From NCBI GenBank assembly GCA_900759385.1, contig CAAEUZ010000134.1:1-21787 (forward strand): a stretch of 21,787 nt of DNA, given 5' to 3'. This document shows, one piece after another, positions 15,667-21,787 of this stretch (position 1 is the first letter of the stretch; every line of letters starts with the position of its first letter). Source of the stretch: an uncultured Oscillospiraceae bacterium. Lineage in GTDB: Bacteria; Bacillota; Clostridia; Oscillospirales; Oscillospiraceae. The position numbers and the translations under genes are program-made. The notes below the pieces were generated by a model, which was not told the DNA's origin, ran no database searches, and was given only the letters and a program-made list of their open reading frames with translations.

Positions 15667-16527
15667 TCACGTGTTTTCAAGCGCGGCGAGCATTTCAATC
15701 AGCCTCTCGCGGTCGTCCGCGCTGTAGTATTCAAGCGTTATTTTACCCCTTTTGCCCTTTTCGGTCAGCACGACCTTGCGGCCAAGGGCCTTTTCCAGCC
15801 GCTTCGTCACCTCAGCGGCGTAATCGACATGTATCCCGTCATCAACCGGCTCAGGCTTGGGCTCGCGCATCAGTTTGGCGGCCAGCTGTTCCGTACGGCG
15901 TACGGAGAGCCCGTTGGCGATGACGCTGCGTGCAGCTTCTATCTGCGCCTCCTCCGGCTTTATGCCCACCAGTGCGCGCGCGTGCCCGGCGGAGAGCAGC
16001 CCCTGTTCGATGAACTGCTGCACTTCCGGCGCGAGCGTGAGCAGGCGCAGTGCATTTGTTACCGTGGGGCGTGATTTGCCCACCCTCCTGGCTGCCTCGT
16101 CCTGCGTGAGGCCGTATACGTCCAGCAGCGTGCGATAGCCGAGCGCCTCCTCAACCGGGTTGAGGTCCTCGCGCTGGAGGTTTTCCACCAGCGCCATCTC
16201 CGTGGCCAGCTTGTCGTCGGCCTCGACCACTCGGACAGGCACTTCTTTCAGTCCTGCGAGACGGGCGGCGCGCCAGCGGCGCTCGCCGGCAATGATCTGA
16301 TAATAGCCGGAGTCCAGCTTGCGCACGGTTATCGGCTGTATGACGCCGTACTCGGATATGGACTCAGCCAGCTCCTGCAGGGCAGCCTCGTCAAAATTAG
16401 TGCGTGGCTGTGCCTCCCTCGGCTCAACCCGGGAAATTGGCAGGCTGAGAACTTCCTCACTGCTCTCGCGTTCGGCCTCTCCGAAGAGGGCGTTAAGGCC
16501 GGTACCAAGACCTTTTTTTGCTGACAT
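15667..16527 (-). CDS. parB: Chromosome partitioning protein ParB (Spo0J type)
   Basis: ParB binds parS, spreads as a CTP-dependent clamp and loads SMC complexes to segregate the origin. The 286-residue protein has the N-terminal GLGTGLNALFG motif that interacts with ParA, the CTP-binding/arginine region IIAGERRWRAARL (78-90), and ENLQREDLNPVEEA (115-128). The helix-turn-helix TQDEAARRVGKSRPTVTNALRLL (141-163) would contact parS, and a C-terminal dimer domain ends the protein. GGGAGGAG gives a strong ribosome site that includes the parA stop region. It is the second gene of parAB, and its target sites lie just upstream of parA. Confidence 0.96.
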   Translation of the reverse strand: MSAKKGLGTGLNALFGEAERESSEEVLSLPISRVEPREAQPRTNFDEAALQELAESISEYGVIQPITVRKLDSGYYQIIAGERRWRAARLAGLKEVPVRVVEADDKLATEMALVENLQREDLNPVEEALGYRTLLDVYGLTQDEAARRVGKSRPTVTNALRLLTLAPEVQQFIEQGLLSAGHARALVGIKPEEAQIEAARSVIANGLSVRRTEQLAAKLMREPKPEPVDDGIHVDYAAEVTKRLEKALGRKVVLTEKGKRGKITLEYYSADDRERLIEMLAALENT

Positions 16528-16528
16528 G

Positions 16529-17284
16529 TCACTCCTCCCTCTTAATCAGCTCGTCGGCGAGGTGCAGGTATGCCCTGCTGCCGCGCGACATCCTGTCGTA
16601 TTTGATAACCGGCTGGCCGTGGCTGGGGCTCTCCGCAATGCGCACGGCGCGCGGTATGCGCGTTTTATACACGCTGCTGCCGAAGAACTTCTCCACTTCA
16701 GCTGCCACCTGCTCGGAGAAATTGGTGCGCGAGTCGTACATTGTCAGCACGATGCCCTGTATCTCCAGCTCTGTGTTCAGCTTGCGCTTGGTCAGCTTGA
16801 CCGTCTGCATGAGGTCGGTTATGCCCTCCAGCGCGTAATACTCGCACTGAACGGGTATCAGCACGCTGTCTGCGGCCGCCAGGGCGTTAACTGTCAGCAG
16901 CTCGAGCGAGGGAGGGCAGTCGATGAATATGTAGTCGTACAGCTCTTTGGCGGGCAGCAGCGCTGTCTTGAGGACGTATTCGCGTGATTCCATGTCCACC
17001 AGTTCAACTGTCGCCCCGGAGAGCTCGCGGTTGGCCGGAAGGATGTCGCCGTACGGAGTGTGCTCTATGCACTCGCTGAGTGCGGTTCCGCGTACCAACA
17101 GGTCATAGACGTTGGGCATCTTGTCCTTCGCCACGCCCATGCCGGATGTGCTGTTGCCCTGCGGGTCGCAGTCAACGAGCAGCACCTTGCGGTTCCTCTT
17201 GTGCAGCGCCGCGGTGAGGTTTATGCAGGTGGTAGTCTTGCCGACACCGCCTTTCTGGTTCGCCACAGCGATTATCTTGCCCAT
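16529..17284 (-). CDS. parA: Chromosome partitioning ATPase ParA (Soj type)
   Basis: ParA is a Walker-type ATPase that binds DNA non-specifically as an ATP dimer and cooperates with ParB in origin segregation; in Bacillus, Soj also regulates DnaA. The 251-residue protein has the deviant Walker A KGGVGKTTTC (11-20; signature Lys11), DCDPQGNSTSGMG, and FIDCPPSLELLT for Walker B. It lacks an N-terminal DNA-binding extension, which marks the chromosomal class. AGGAGGG precedes the ATG. It has its own promoter at 17308-17336, with a parS site 2 bases upstream of the -35 box. parB starts immediately after its stop. Confidence 0.97.
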   Translation of the reverse strand: MGKIIAVANQKGGVGKTTTCINLTAALHKRNRKVLLVDCDPQGNSTSGMGVAKDKMPNVYDLLVRGTALSECIEHTPYGDILPANRELSGATVELVDMESREYVLKTALLPAKELYDYIFIDCPPSLELLTVNALAAADSVLIPVQCEYYALEGITDLMQTVKLTKRKLNTELEIQGIVLTMYDSRTNFSEQVAAEVEKFFGSSVYKTRIPRAVRIAESPSHGQPVIKYDRMSRGSRAYLHLADELIKREE

Positions 17285-17307
17285 ATCATCCCTCCTGTCA
17301 ACGCATA

Positions 17308-17336
17308 ATTATAGCAGACTTGGCGGCGTCTTTCAA
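17308..17336 (-). promoter_or_regulatory. Sigma-A promoter of parAB
   Basis: Read on the minus strand, TTGAAA (17336-17331) and TATAAT (17313-17308) are 17 bases apart, close to the sigma-A consensus. Transcription would start near 17301, before the parA ribosome site. The parS site at 17339-17354 lies directly upstream, so ParB bound there could affect parAB transcription. Confidence 0.85.
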
Positions 17337-17338
17337 CA

Positions 17339-17354
17339 TGTTTCACGTGAAACA
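17339..17354. promoter_or_regulatory. parS: parS site 1 (perfect consensus)
   Basis: TGTTTCACGTGAAACA is the 16-base palindromic ParB-binding site with no mismatch to TGTTNCACGTGAAACA. It lies immediately upstream of the parA promoter. Confidence 0.95.
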
Positions 17355-17363
17355 TCCTGCCGT

Positions 17364-17379
17364 TGTTCCACGTGAAACA
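17364..17379. promoter_or_regulatory. parS: parS site 2
   Basis: TGTTCCACGTGAAACA fits TGTTNCACGTGAAACA, with one departure from dyad symmetry. Its centre is 25 bases from that of site 1. A further half-site, CGTTTCAC (17387-17394), follows at the 3' edge of gpr, so ParB may load on two full sites plus a half-site. Confidence 0.92.
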
Positions 17380-17396
17380 GGTGGCACGTTTCACAC

Positions 17397-18239
17397 CTAA
17401 CCCTTGAGAAGATCAATGTCGGCGATGGTCATACCGTCGTGCAGGGCCAGATTGACCGCATAGCCTAGCAGCTTGGAGAGGGAGTGGACAGAGTCGTCAA
17501 TATCGCGCGGAGTGACGAACATGCCTTTTGCCGAATCCTCATCTGTGAAAGCGGCAAGATCGACAACAGTGGGCACACCGAGCGCCAGTACCGGCACACC
17601 GAGCGTTTCGCCTGTGAGCGCGGCGCGGTTGTTGCCCACGCCGGAGCCGGGCACGATCCCTGCGTCGGTGAGCTGCACCGTGGTGCAGAGGCGCTCGAGC
17701 GAGGCTGCGGCCAGGGCGTCCATGGCAATCACTTGGGCGGGCTGAACGCGCTCGCATACAGACCTGAGTATTTCCGCACTCTCAATGCCGGTAGAGCCGA
17801 GTACGCCGGGGCGCAGGCAGCAGACAGGGGAGAGGCCGGCAAAATCCTCCGGCATGGCGGATTTCAGGTGGCGTGTGGCAAGAATGTACTCAGCCGCCAG
17901 CGGGCCGATGGCGTCAGGCGTCATGGAGGCATTTCCGAGCCCGGCCACCAGCGTGAGCCCGCCGGGCTGCGGCAGGAGCGAACGGATGAGACCGGCAAGA
18001 GTTTCAGCGCCGTTTTGAAAAGAGTCCTGCCGCCTCTCTGTGAGCGCGCGTGCAGAGATTGTCAGGTAACTGCCGATGGGTTTACATAATGATTCAGCAC
18101 CGCGCTCATCGAGGATGTCAACACGCTCTATCTCATAGCCGCGCGTCTCGTAAGCGTCCGCACGTACGCCCTGGAGCTCGCCGGAACCGAGGTTTTCATG
18201 CTGCTCGACCGCCAGGTCTGTACGGATTTTTCCAGTCAT
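17397..18239 (-). CDS. gpr: Spore germination protease Gpr
   Basis: Gpr degrades the small acid-soluble proteins that protect spore DNA, freeing amino acids at germination. It is a hallmark of endospore formers. The 280-residue sequence shows the family segments RTDLAVEQHE near the start (the propeptide region), GSYLTISA, TLVAGLGNASMTPDAIGP, PGVLGSTGIES, VIAMDALAAASLERL and GVPVLALGVPTVVD. It is shorter than the roughly 370-residue Bacillus enzyme, and the difference seems to be in loops and the C-terminus rather than in these motifs. A moderate site GAAAGG precedes the ATG. A forespore promoter would be expected, but I could not identify one with confidence. It ends just before the parS sites. 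Confidence 0.92.
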   Translation of the reverse strand: MTGKIRTDLAVEQHENLGSGELQGVRADAYETRGYEIERVDILDERGAESLCKPIGSYLTISARALTERRQDSFQNGAETLAGLIRSLLPQPGGLTLVAGLGNASMTPDAIGPLAAEYILATRHLKSAMPEDFAGLSPVCCLRPGVLGSTGIESAEILRSVCERVQPAQVIAMDALAAASLERLCTTVQLTDAGIVPGSGVGNNRAALTGETLGVPVLALGVPTVVDLAAFTDEDSAKGMFVTPRDIDDSVHSLSKLLGYAVNLALHDGMTIADIDLLKG

Positions 18240-18333
18240 AGTATCTCAGCGCCTTTCAAACACAAGATAGTGTGTATTGTTTGCGCCCTCTGCCCGGTTA
18301 TACAAATTACTGCGGGAAAAAGTTAAAAAGCTC

Positions 18334-18362
18334 TTGATTTTTGCACGAGTAAATGGTAAAAT
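18334..18362 (+). promoter_or_regulatory. Sigma-A promoter of rpsT
   Basis: TTGATT (18334-18339) and TAAAAT (18357-18362) are separated by 17 bases in the AT-rich gap between the divergent gpr and rpsT genes. The start would be near 18369, giving a leader of about 50 bases that includes the AGGAGGAGG ribosome site. Confidence 0.75.
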
Positions 18363-18418
18363 AACATTCCGTGAGTGCATAACCACGTAATTTTATAGGA
18401 GGAGGTGGCAAACAGAGC

Positions 18419-18679
18419 ATGCCCAACATAAAGTCCGCCATGAAGCGTGACGCCAAGAGCAAGGTGGAGAACGCCCGCAACCGCGCGCAGAAGACTGCGC
18501 TCAAGACCGTCATGAAGAAGTTCGACGCGGCAGTCGCCGAGGGCAACAAGGAGGCAGCTGCCGGCACCTATAAAGTTGCTGTCAAGTCCGTGGACCGCGC
18601 TGCGGCCAAGGGACTCATCCACAAGAACAACGCCGCGCACAAGAAGAGCACCATGGCCCAGAAGCTCAATGCCATGTAA
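18419..18679 (+). CDS. rpsT: 30S ribosomal protein S20
   Basis: S20 is a primary 16S rRNA-binding protein. The 86-residue, Lys/Ala-rich all-helical sequence starts MPNIKSAMKRDAKSKVENA and contains the conserved SVDRAAAKGLIHKNNAAHKKSTMAQKL tail segment. The length is normal. AGGAGGAGG lies upstream at correct spacing. It is a single-gene transcript with its own promoter and terminator, standing between two leftward units. That is a common context for rpsT beside gpr in spore formers. Confidence 0.97.
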   Translation: MPNIKSAMKRDAKSKVENARNRAQKTALKTVMKKFDAAVAEGNKEAAAGTYKVAVKSVDRAAAKGLIHKNNAAHKKSTMAQKLNAM

Positions 18680-18697
18680 TTGCGCCAAATGCGCGAA

Positions 18698-18738
18698 CGA
18701 AAGGCCCGCCAGAAATGGCGGGCCTTTCGCTGCTTTTT
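18698..18738 (+). terminator. Intrinsic terminator of rpsT
   Basis: CGAAAGGCCCGCC (18698-18710), loop AGAAAT and GGCGGGCCTTTCG (18717-18729) form a perfect 13-pair stem, followed within five bases by TTTTT (18734-18738). The leftward membrane protein gene ends two bases further on and may use the same hairpin. Confidence 0.93.
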
Positions 18739-18739
18739 A

Positions 18740-19255
18740 TCATGCCGCATGGGCTCTGCGAAACACAATCGGGGCACAGAGCGCCGCACAGACTAGGTCA
18801 GAAAATCTGATCCTGTCGGAGAGCAGCCAGGCTGACAGCAGCATGACGGATATTATACCGGCGCCGATAATGCGCGCCGCCGGCCCCTGCCCGCCCGCGT
18901 ACCAGGCTGCGGCTGCCGCAAGAGGGGAGAGCAGGGTCACTACACCCCAGCCGCAGACAAAACTCATGCCGTAAACGCCGTGAGTCAACTCGGCTGTGAG
19001 ATAGTATGTGCACAGCATCCCTGCACAGAAGCAGAACACTTTGGCGGCCGCATACGCGGGTGAGGCACTGTAAACAGACAGCGCGGTGCATATCAGTATC
19101 CACACCGGCAGGCGGGAAAAGAGGTTGCCAAGGAACTCGGTGCGGATGTCCAAAAGGCGTACGGCCGCCCCGGCGGCGAGGCCGAGGACGAGCGCCGCCG
19201 CTATGGAATACGGCTTGCCCTTTTTCGGGACGCGTACGCCGCTCAGGGCTTTCAC
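18740..19255 (-). CDS. Small integral membrane protein of unknown function
   Basis: The 171-residue protein is mostly hydrophobic, with about six predicted membrane segments (near 17-35, 49-65, 68-88, 94-114, 125-145 and 150-165). It has a short basic N-terminus (MKALSGVRVPKKGKP) and several Cys residues in the third, fourth and sixth segments. No catalytic motif is seen and I do not recognise a family with confidence; it could be a small DUF-type membrane protein. Its ATG overlaps the stop of the uridine-kinase-like gene by four bases, so it is the last gene of the hemZ operon. Confidence 0.7.
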   Translation of the reverse strand: MKALSGVRVPKKGKPYSIAAALVLGLAAGAAVRLLDIRTEFLGNLFSRLPVWILICTALSVYSASPAYAAAKVFCFCAGMLCTYYLTAELTHGVYGMSFVCGWGVVTLLSPLAAAAAWYAGGQGPAARIIGAGIISVMLLSAWLLSDRIRFSDLVCAALCAPIVFRRAHAA

Positions 19256-20187
19256 TGCTCGTAGATGCCGCCGCCGATGAACTCACGCACCAGGGAGTCC
19301 GGGGCCACCAGGCTGTGGTCGATGTGCCCGAACAGCTGCAGCGCGGGCAGCACCTGGCGCAGCTCCTCGTAACGCTCAATACCCTCCGGCACGGAGGAGA
19401 AGAGCTCAGTGGCCACGCTGTTCATAACGGGCAGCTCGTACTTGAGGGCAGTGTCCAGCATCAGGTTGGCCTTCTCCTTGTACGGCGAGATATAGAGCTT
19501 CTCGCCGCGGCGCACGTTGGCCCACATGGACAGGGTCTGCGCCGGGTCGTAGGCGCGGAAGAGCCTGTCGCGCACCGTGCGGCGCACAAGACGTATCCAG
19601 GTGCCTTTGAACACCACCTGGCCGTTGAACTCCACGTTGGAGCGCGCGGAGATGTAGAGCTTGAAGGCGTCCGGGTGGGGGCCGGCTATCTCGTCGTTGA
19701 GGGCGTGTATACCCTCAAAGATGGCTATCTCGTCGGGGCCCAGCTTCAGCGACTTGCTGGGCTCAACCACGCGCATCCTGCGCGAGAACTCAAACTTCGG
19801 CACATAGATGCGCTCACCGTTTGCCAGCTTGGTGAAGTGCTCGTTGAGCAGCTTCATGTCCAGGCACTTGGGGCTCTCAAAGTCGTAATCGCCGTCGGCC
19901 GTGCGCGGGCTGGTCTTGGGATCCACGTCTATGAAATAGTTGTCGAGGCTGACGGTGTAGCTCCTGATGCCGCGGCGGCTCAGTTCCTCTTCGATCTTCT
20001 GCGCCGTGGTCGTCTTGCCGCTGCCGGAGGGACCGGACAGCAGGACGATGGGGCTCTTCTTACGGTTCGCGCTTATCATATCCGCCGCCTTGGAGATCTT
20101 GGCGGCGTATTCAGCGTCGCACTCTTCTATGAGGCCTTTGGGGTCGGCCACGGTGCGGTAGTTGATATCACTCAGATCAAAGGCCAT
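19252..20187 (-). CDS. Uridine-kinase-like nucleoside kinase (PRK/Udk family P-loop kinase)
   Basis: The 311-residue protein has Walker A GPSGSGKTT (52-60). This is followed by SLDNYFIDVD, the Udk-type segment after the P-loop, and DGDYDFESPKCLDMKLLNEH, whose DYDFESP pattern matches the substrate-binding region of uridine kinases. It also has EIAIFEGIHALN and RLVRRTVRDRLFRAYDPAQTL. It likely transfers phosphate from ATP to a nucleoside or related sugar. It is longer than Udk itself (about 210 residues), with an N-terminal extension of about 45 residues and a C-terminal extension, so the true substrate is uncertain. The start overlaps the hemZ stop by 11 bases, showing tight coupling. Confidence 0.85.
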   Translation of the reverse strand: MAFDLSDINYRTVADPKGLIEECDAEYAAKISKAADMISANRKKSPIVLLSGPSGSGKTTTAQKIEEELSRRGIRSYTVSLDNYFIDVDPKTSPRTADGDYDFESPKCLDMKLLNEHFTKLANGERIYVPKFEFSRRMRVVEPSKSLKLGPDEIAIFEGIHALNDEIAGPHPDAFKLYISARSNVEFNGQVVFKGTWIRLVRRTVRDRLFRAYDPAQTLSMWANVRRGEKLYISPYKEKANLMLDTALKYELPVMNSVATELFSSVPEGIERYEELRQVLPALQLFGHIDHSLVAPDSLVREFIGGGIYEQ

Positions 20188-21640
20188 AGAAATCAGTTAT
20201 CCTTTCCTTGCCCGCGCGGACGCTGTCCGCGCCGTTTATGTATTCCAGTGGGTACTTGGGCGCGAAAAAGCGCTTGATCCTGCCCGGCGCAACCAGCTTT
20301 GTGGAGCCGCCGGCGCCCATTGAAATTATGCTGCACAGCTCTTCCATTATGCAGATGTTGTACGGGCTCTCGTGCCCGGGCCTGGTCCAGCCCACGTTTT
20401 CATAGCCGCCGGCCATGTACTTCTGCCGGTAGAGGTAATAGGGCTCGTACCCTGCCGCGGGCAGGCGGTCCAGGGCGCCGGAGAGCATATTGCCGACGTC
20501 CTCCGCCGCGGGCAGGGCGCCGCCGCTGACGGTGAGCGTGCTGCCCCGCTTCATGGAGAGCGTGTGCACGGTGATGTTCTCCGGAGCGAGCGCGAGGACG
20601 CGCGTCAGGGTCTCTGCAAAGCCCTCAGGCGTGTCCGTGGGCAGCCCGGCGATCAGATCCATGTTCACGTCAAACCCGCCCACAGAGCGCACCAGGGAGA
20701 GCGCTTCAACGATGTCCCGGGACGTGTGCCTCCTGCCGATGGCCTCGAGCACACTGTCCGACATGGTCTGCGGGTTCACGCTGACGCGGCGCACGCCGTG
20801 GGCTTTCAGCACCTCCAGCTTGTCGCGGGTGATGGTGTCCGGACGGCCGGCCTCGACGGTGTACTCACGCAGGTGTGTGAGATCGAAGCTGTCCTCCAGC
20901 CGCGTACACAGCTCGTCGAGCTGCGCGGCGCTGAGCGTCGTGGGCGTGCCGCCGCCCATGTACAGGGCAACCGGCCTGAGCCCGGCCCGGCGCACGGCCG
21001 CGCCTGTGGCGGCGATGTCACCCCAGAGGGCTTCTAAAAACTGGGGTACTAATTTCATGGATTTCTCCACACTCTGGCTGACAAAGCTGCAATACGCGCA
21101 GCGTGTCGGGCAAAATGGTATGCCCACATAGAGACAGACGTCGCCGGGGAGCAAAAGTTCCCTCTCCCGCTCGGAATAGAGCGCCGCGTCAAGGCAGAGC
21201 TGAGCCCGTTCCGGCTGCACGAAGTATTCGCGCATGAACTGTCCGCGGGCGGCGCGCGGGGAGAGGCCCTCGCGCAGATAGCCCGTCATCAGCTTGGCCG
21301 GGCGCACGCCGGTGAGGCAGCCCCACACCGGCTCCGGCACCCCGCACTCGAGCGCGGCGCGGTAGAAGGCGAGCTTGACTATCCGGTTCATGTAGTGCGC
21401 TTCGCTGTCCTTATCGCGCATTTTGTCAATAGTGGCGCGCGCCGTACCGTGATATACCTCGCCGCCGCGCACGAGTCTGGCCGTGCACACGGCATATTTC
21501 TCCCCGCGCGTGACCGTCAGCTCGCAGCGCTCTCCCTCAGGCGCCCCCTCCGGGTACTCGGGCCGCTCCGAGGGGAACAGCGTCAGCAGCGTCTGCTCCG
21601 CAGCGTATTTGTTGTCAGTGCCGTGTAGGTAGAGTTTCAT
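20177..21640 (-). CDS. hemZ: HemZ-like radical SAM protein (coproporphyrinogen III dehydrogenase family)
   Basis: The 487-residue protein has an N-terminal region (about 1-165) typical of clostridial HemZ, then the radical SAM cluster motif CPTRCAYC (Cys177, Cys181, Cys184). The SAM-binding LYMGGGTPTTL follows, then EAGRPDTIT, and further HemN-like segments such as VNPQTMSDSVLEAIGRRHT. HemN/HemZ enzymes convert coproporphyrinogen III to protoporphyrinogen without oxygen, but several relatives have other roles, so the reaction is inferred. I start at the ATG at 21640 (MKLYLHGTDN); an upstream in-frame extension to 21718 would run into the repeat and has no homologous look. The ribosome site is weak (AAGG). 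Confidence 0.9.
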   Translation of the reverse strand: MKLYLHGTDNKYAAEQTLLTLFPSERPEYPEGAPEGERCELTVTRGEKYAVCTARLVRGGEVYHGTARATIDKMRDKDSEAHYMNRIVKLAFYRAALECGVPEPVWGCLTGVRPAKLMTGYLREGLSPRAARGQFMREYFVQPERAQLCLDAALYSERERELLLPGDVCLYVGIPFCPTRCAYCSFVSQSVEKSMKLVPQFLEALWGDIAATGAAVRRAGLRPVALYMGGGTPTTLSAAQLDELCTRLEDSFDLTHLREYTVEAGRPDTITRDKLEVLKAHGVRRVSVNPQTMSDSVLEAIGRRHTSRDIVEALSLVRSVGGFDVNMDLIAGLPTDTPEGFAETLTRVLALAPENITVHTLSMKRGSTLTVSGGALPAAEDVGNMLSGALDRLPAAGYEPYYLYRQKYMAGGYENVGWTRPGHESPYNICIMEELCSIISMGAGGSTKLVAPGRIKRFFAPKYPLEYINGADSVRAGKERITDFYGL

Positions 21641-21690
21641 TGTGTCGTACCTTGTGTCTTTTTTGTTTAAATTCTTCTTCAACGGGGTTC

Positions 21691-21756
21691 CTGAGGGATT
21701 TCTTTTTGTGCTTGCCAAAAAGAAACCCCTCAGACTCCAAAGAGAAAAGCGCTTTT
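21691..21756. repeat. Palindromic repeat, right copy
   Basis: This is the sister of the repeat at 7-74, in the same orientation. The 28-base core (21698-21725) and the 20-base tail block (21737-21756) are identical to the left copy. The outer stem is different in sequence but still pairs: CTGAGGG (21691-21697) with CCCTCAG (21727-21733), with a single A-C mismatch joining it to the inner stem. It lies just upstream of hemZ, between that gene and the window edge. Confidence 0.85.
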
Positions 21757-21764
21757 GGCGCGAT

Positions 21765-21782
21765 ACGCACCAAAGGGTGCGT
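21765..21782. repeat. Short hairpin next to the right repeat copy
   Basis: ACGCACC (21765-21771), loop AAAG and GGTGCGT (21776-21782) form a perfect 7-pair stem. It follows the repeat after eight bases. Because the window ends here, I cannot tell whether it belongs to the repeat or is the edge of another element. Confidence 0.45.
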
Positions 21783-21787
21783 TGTTA

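Noticed and set aside
18253..18300. Candidate sigma-G promoter for gpr
   Set aside because: CACACTA on the minus strand is close to a sigma-G -10 box, but no matching -35 element lies at the right spacing, so I do not call it.
21641..21718. N-terminal extension of HemZ upstream of 21640
   Set aside because: The extension is Lys/Asn-rich, runs into the palindromic repeat and lacks a ribosome site; MKLYLHGTDN is the natural family start.

Overview
This window is the replication-origin region of a fairly GC-rich, spore-forming member of the Firmicutes (Clostridia). An Oscillospiraceae-like gut lineage is my best guess. The evidence is the gene content: dnaA-dnaN-S4 protein-recF-remB-gyrB-gyrA in the usual origin order, a spore germination protease (gpr), a Soj/Spo0J-type parA-parB pair with near-consensus parS sites, and a clostridial-type HemZ. 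No rRNA, tRNA or CRISPR array was seen.

Layout. (1) Positions 1-676 hold no convincing gene. They contain a palindromic repeat whose sister copy lies at the other end of the window, a GC-rich stretch of hairpins and 50-bp-spaced repeats, a compact multi-hairpin repeat, a good sigma-A promoter, and a terminator-like hairpin in the dnaA leader. (2) 677-12797 is a rightward, tightly packed run: dnaA, oriC with DnaA-box-like sites and DnaA-trios, dnaN, S4/YaaA, recF, remB, gyrB, a RAYT-like Y1 transposase gene, gyrA, rnhA, an ABC exporter and a GNAT acetyltransferase. Many of these junctions are ATGA or TGATG overlaps. A strong terminator follows. (3) 12865-13746 is a carbon-nitrogen hydrolase, followed by a bidirectional terminator. 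(4) 13812-18239 is a leftward block: gpr, two parS sites, parA, parB, serS, then a SnoaL/NTF2-like gene. (5) rpsT is a lone rightward gene with its own promoter and terminator. (6) 19252-21640 is a leftward operon, hemZ then a uridine-kinase-like gene, continuing into a small membrane protein gene at 18740.

The core genes cover initiation (DnaA, oriC), processivity (DnaN), repair (RecF), topology (GyrAB), RNA-DNA hybrid removal (RNase HI) and segregation (ParAB/parS).

The most unusual item is the RAYT-like transposase gene wedged between gyrB and gyrA. It is AT-richer than its neighbours and starts on the gyrB stop codon. It carries two copies of a REP-like palindrome, in inverted orientation, inside its own reading frame. 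A related palindrome sits across the stop codon of the hydrolase gene 6.5 kb away. Other points of interest are two end repeats whose stems are kept by paired changes, an oriC with no perfect DnaA box alongside an Asp-to-Asn change in the DnaA recognition motif, and a putative attenuator in front of dnaA.
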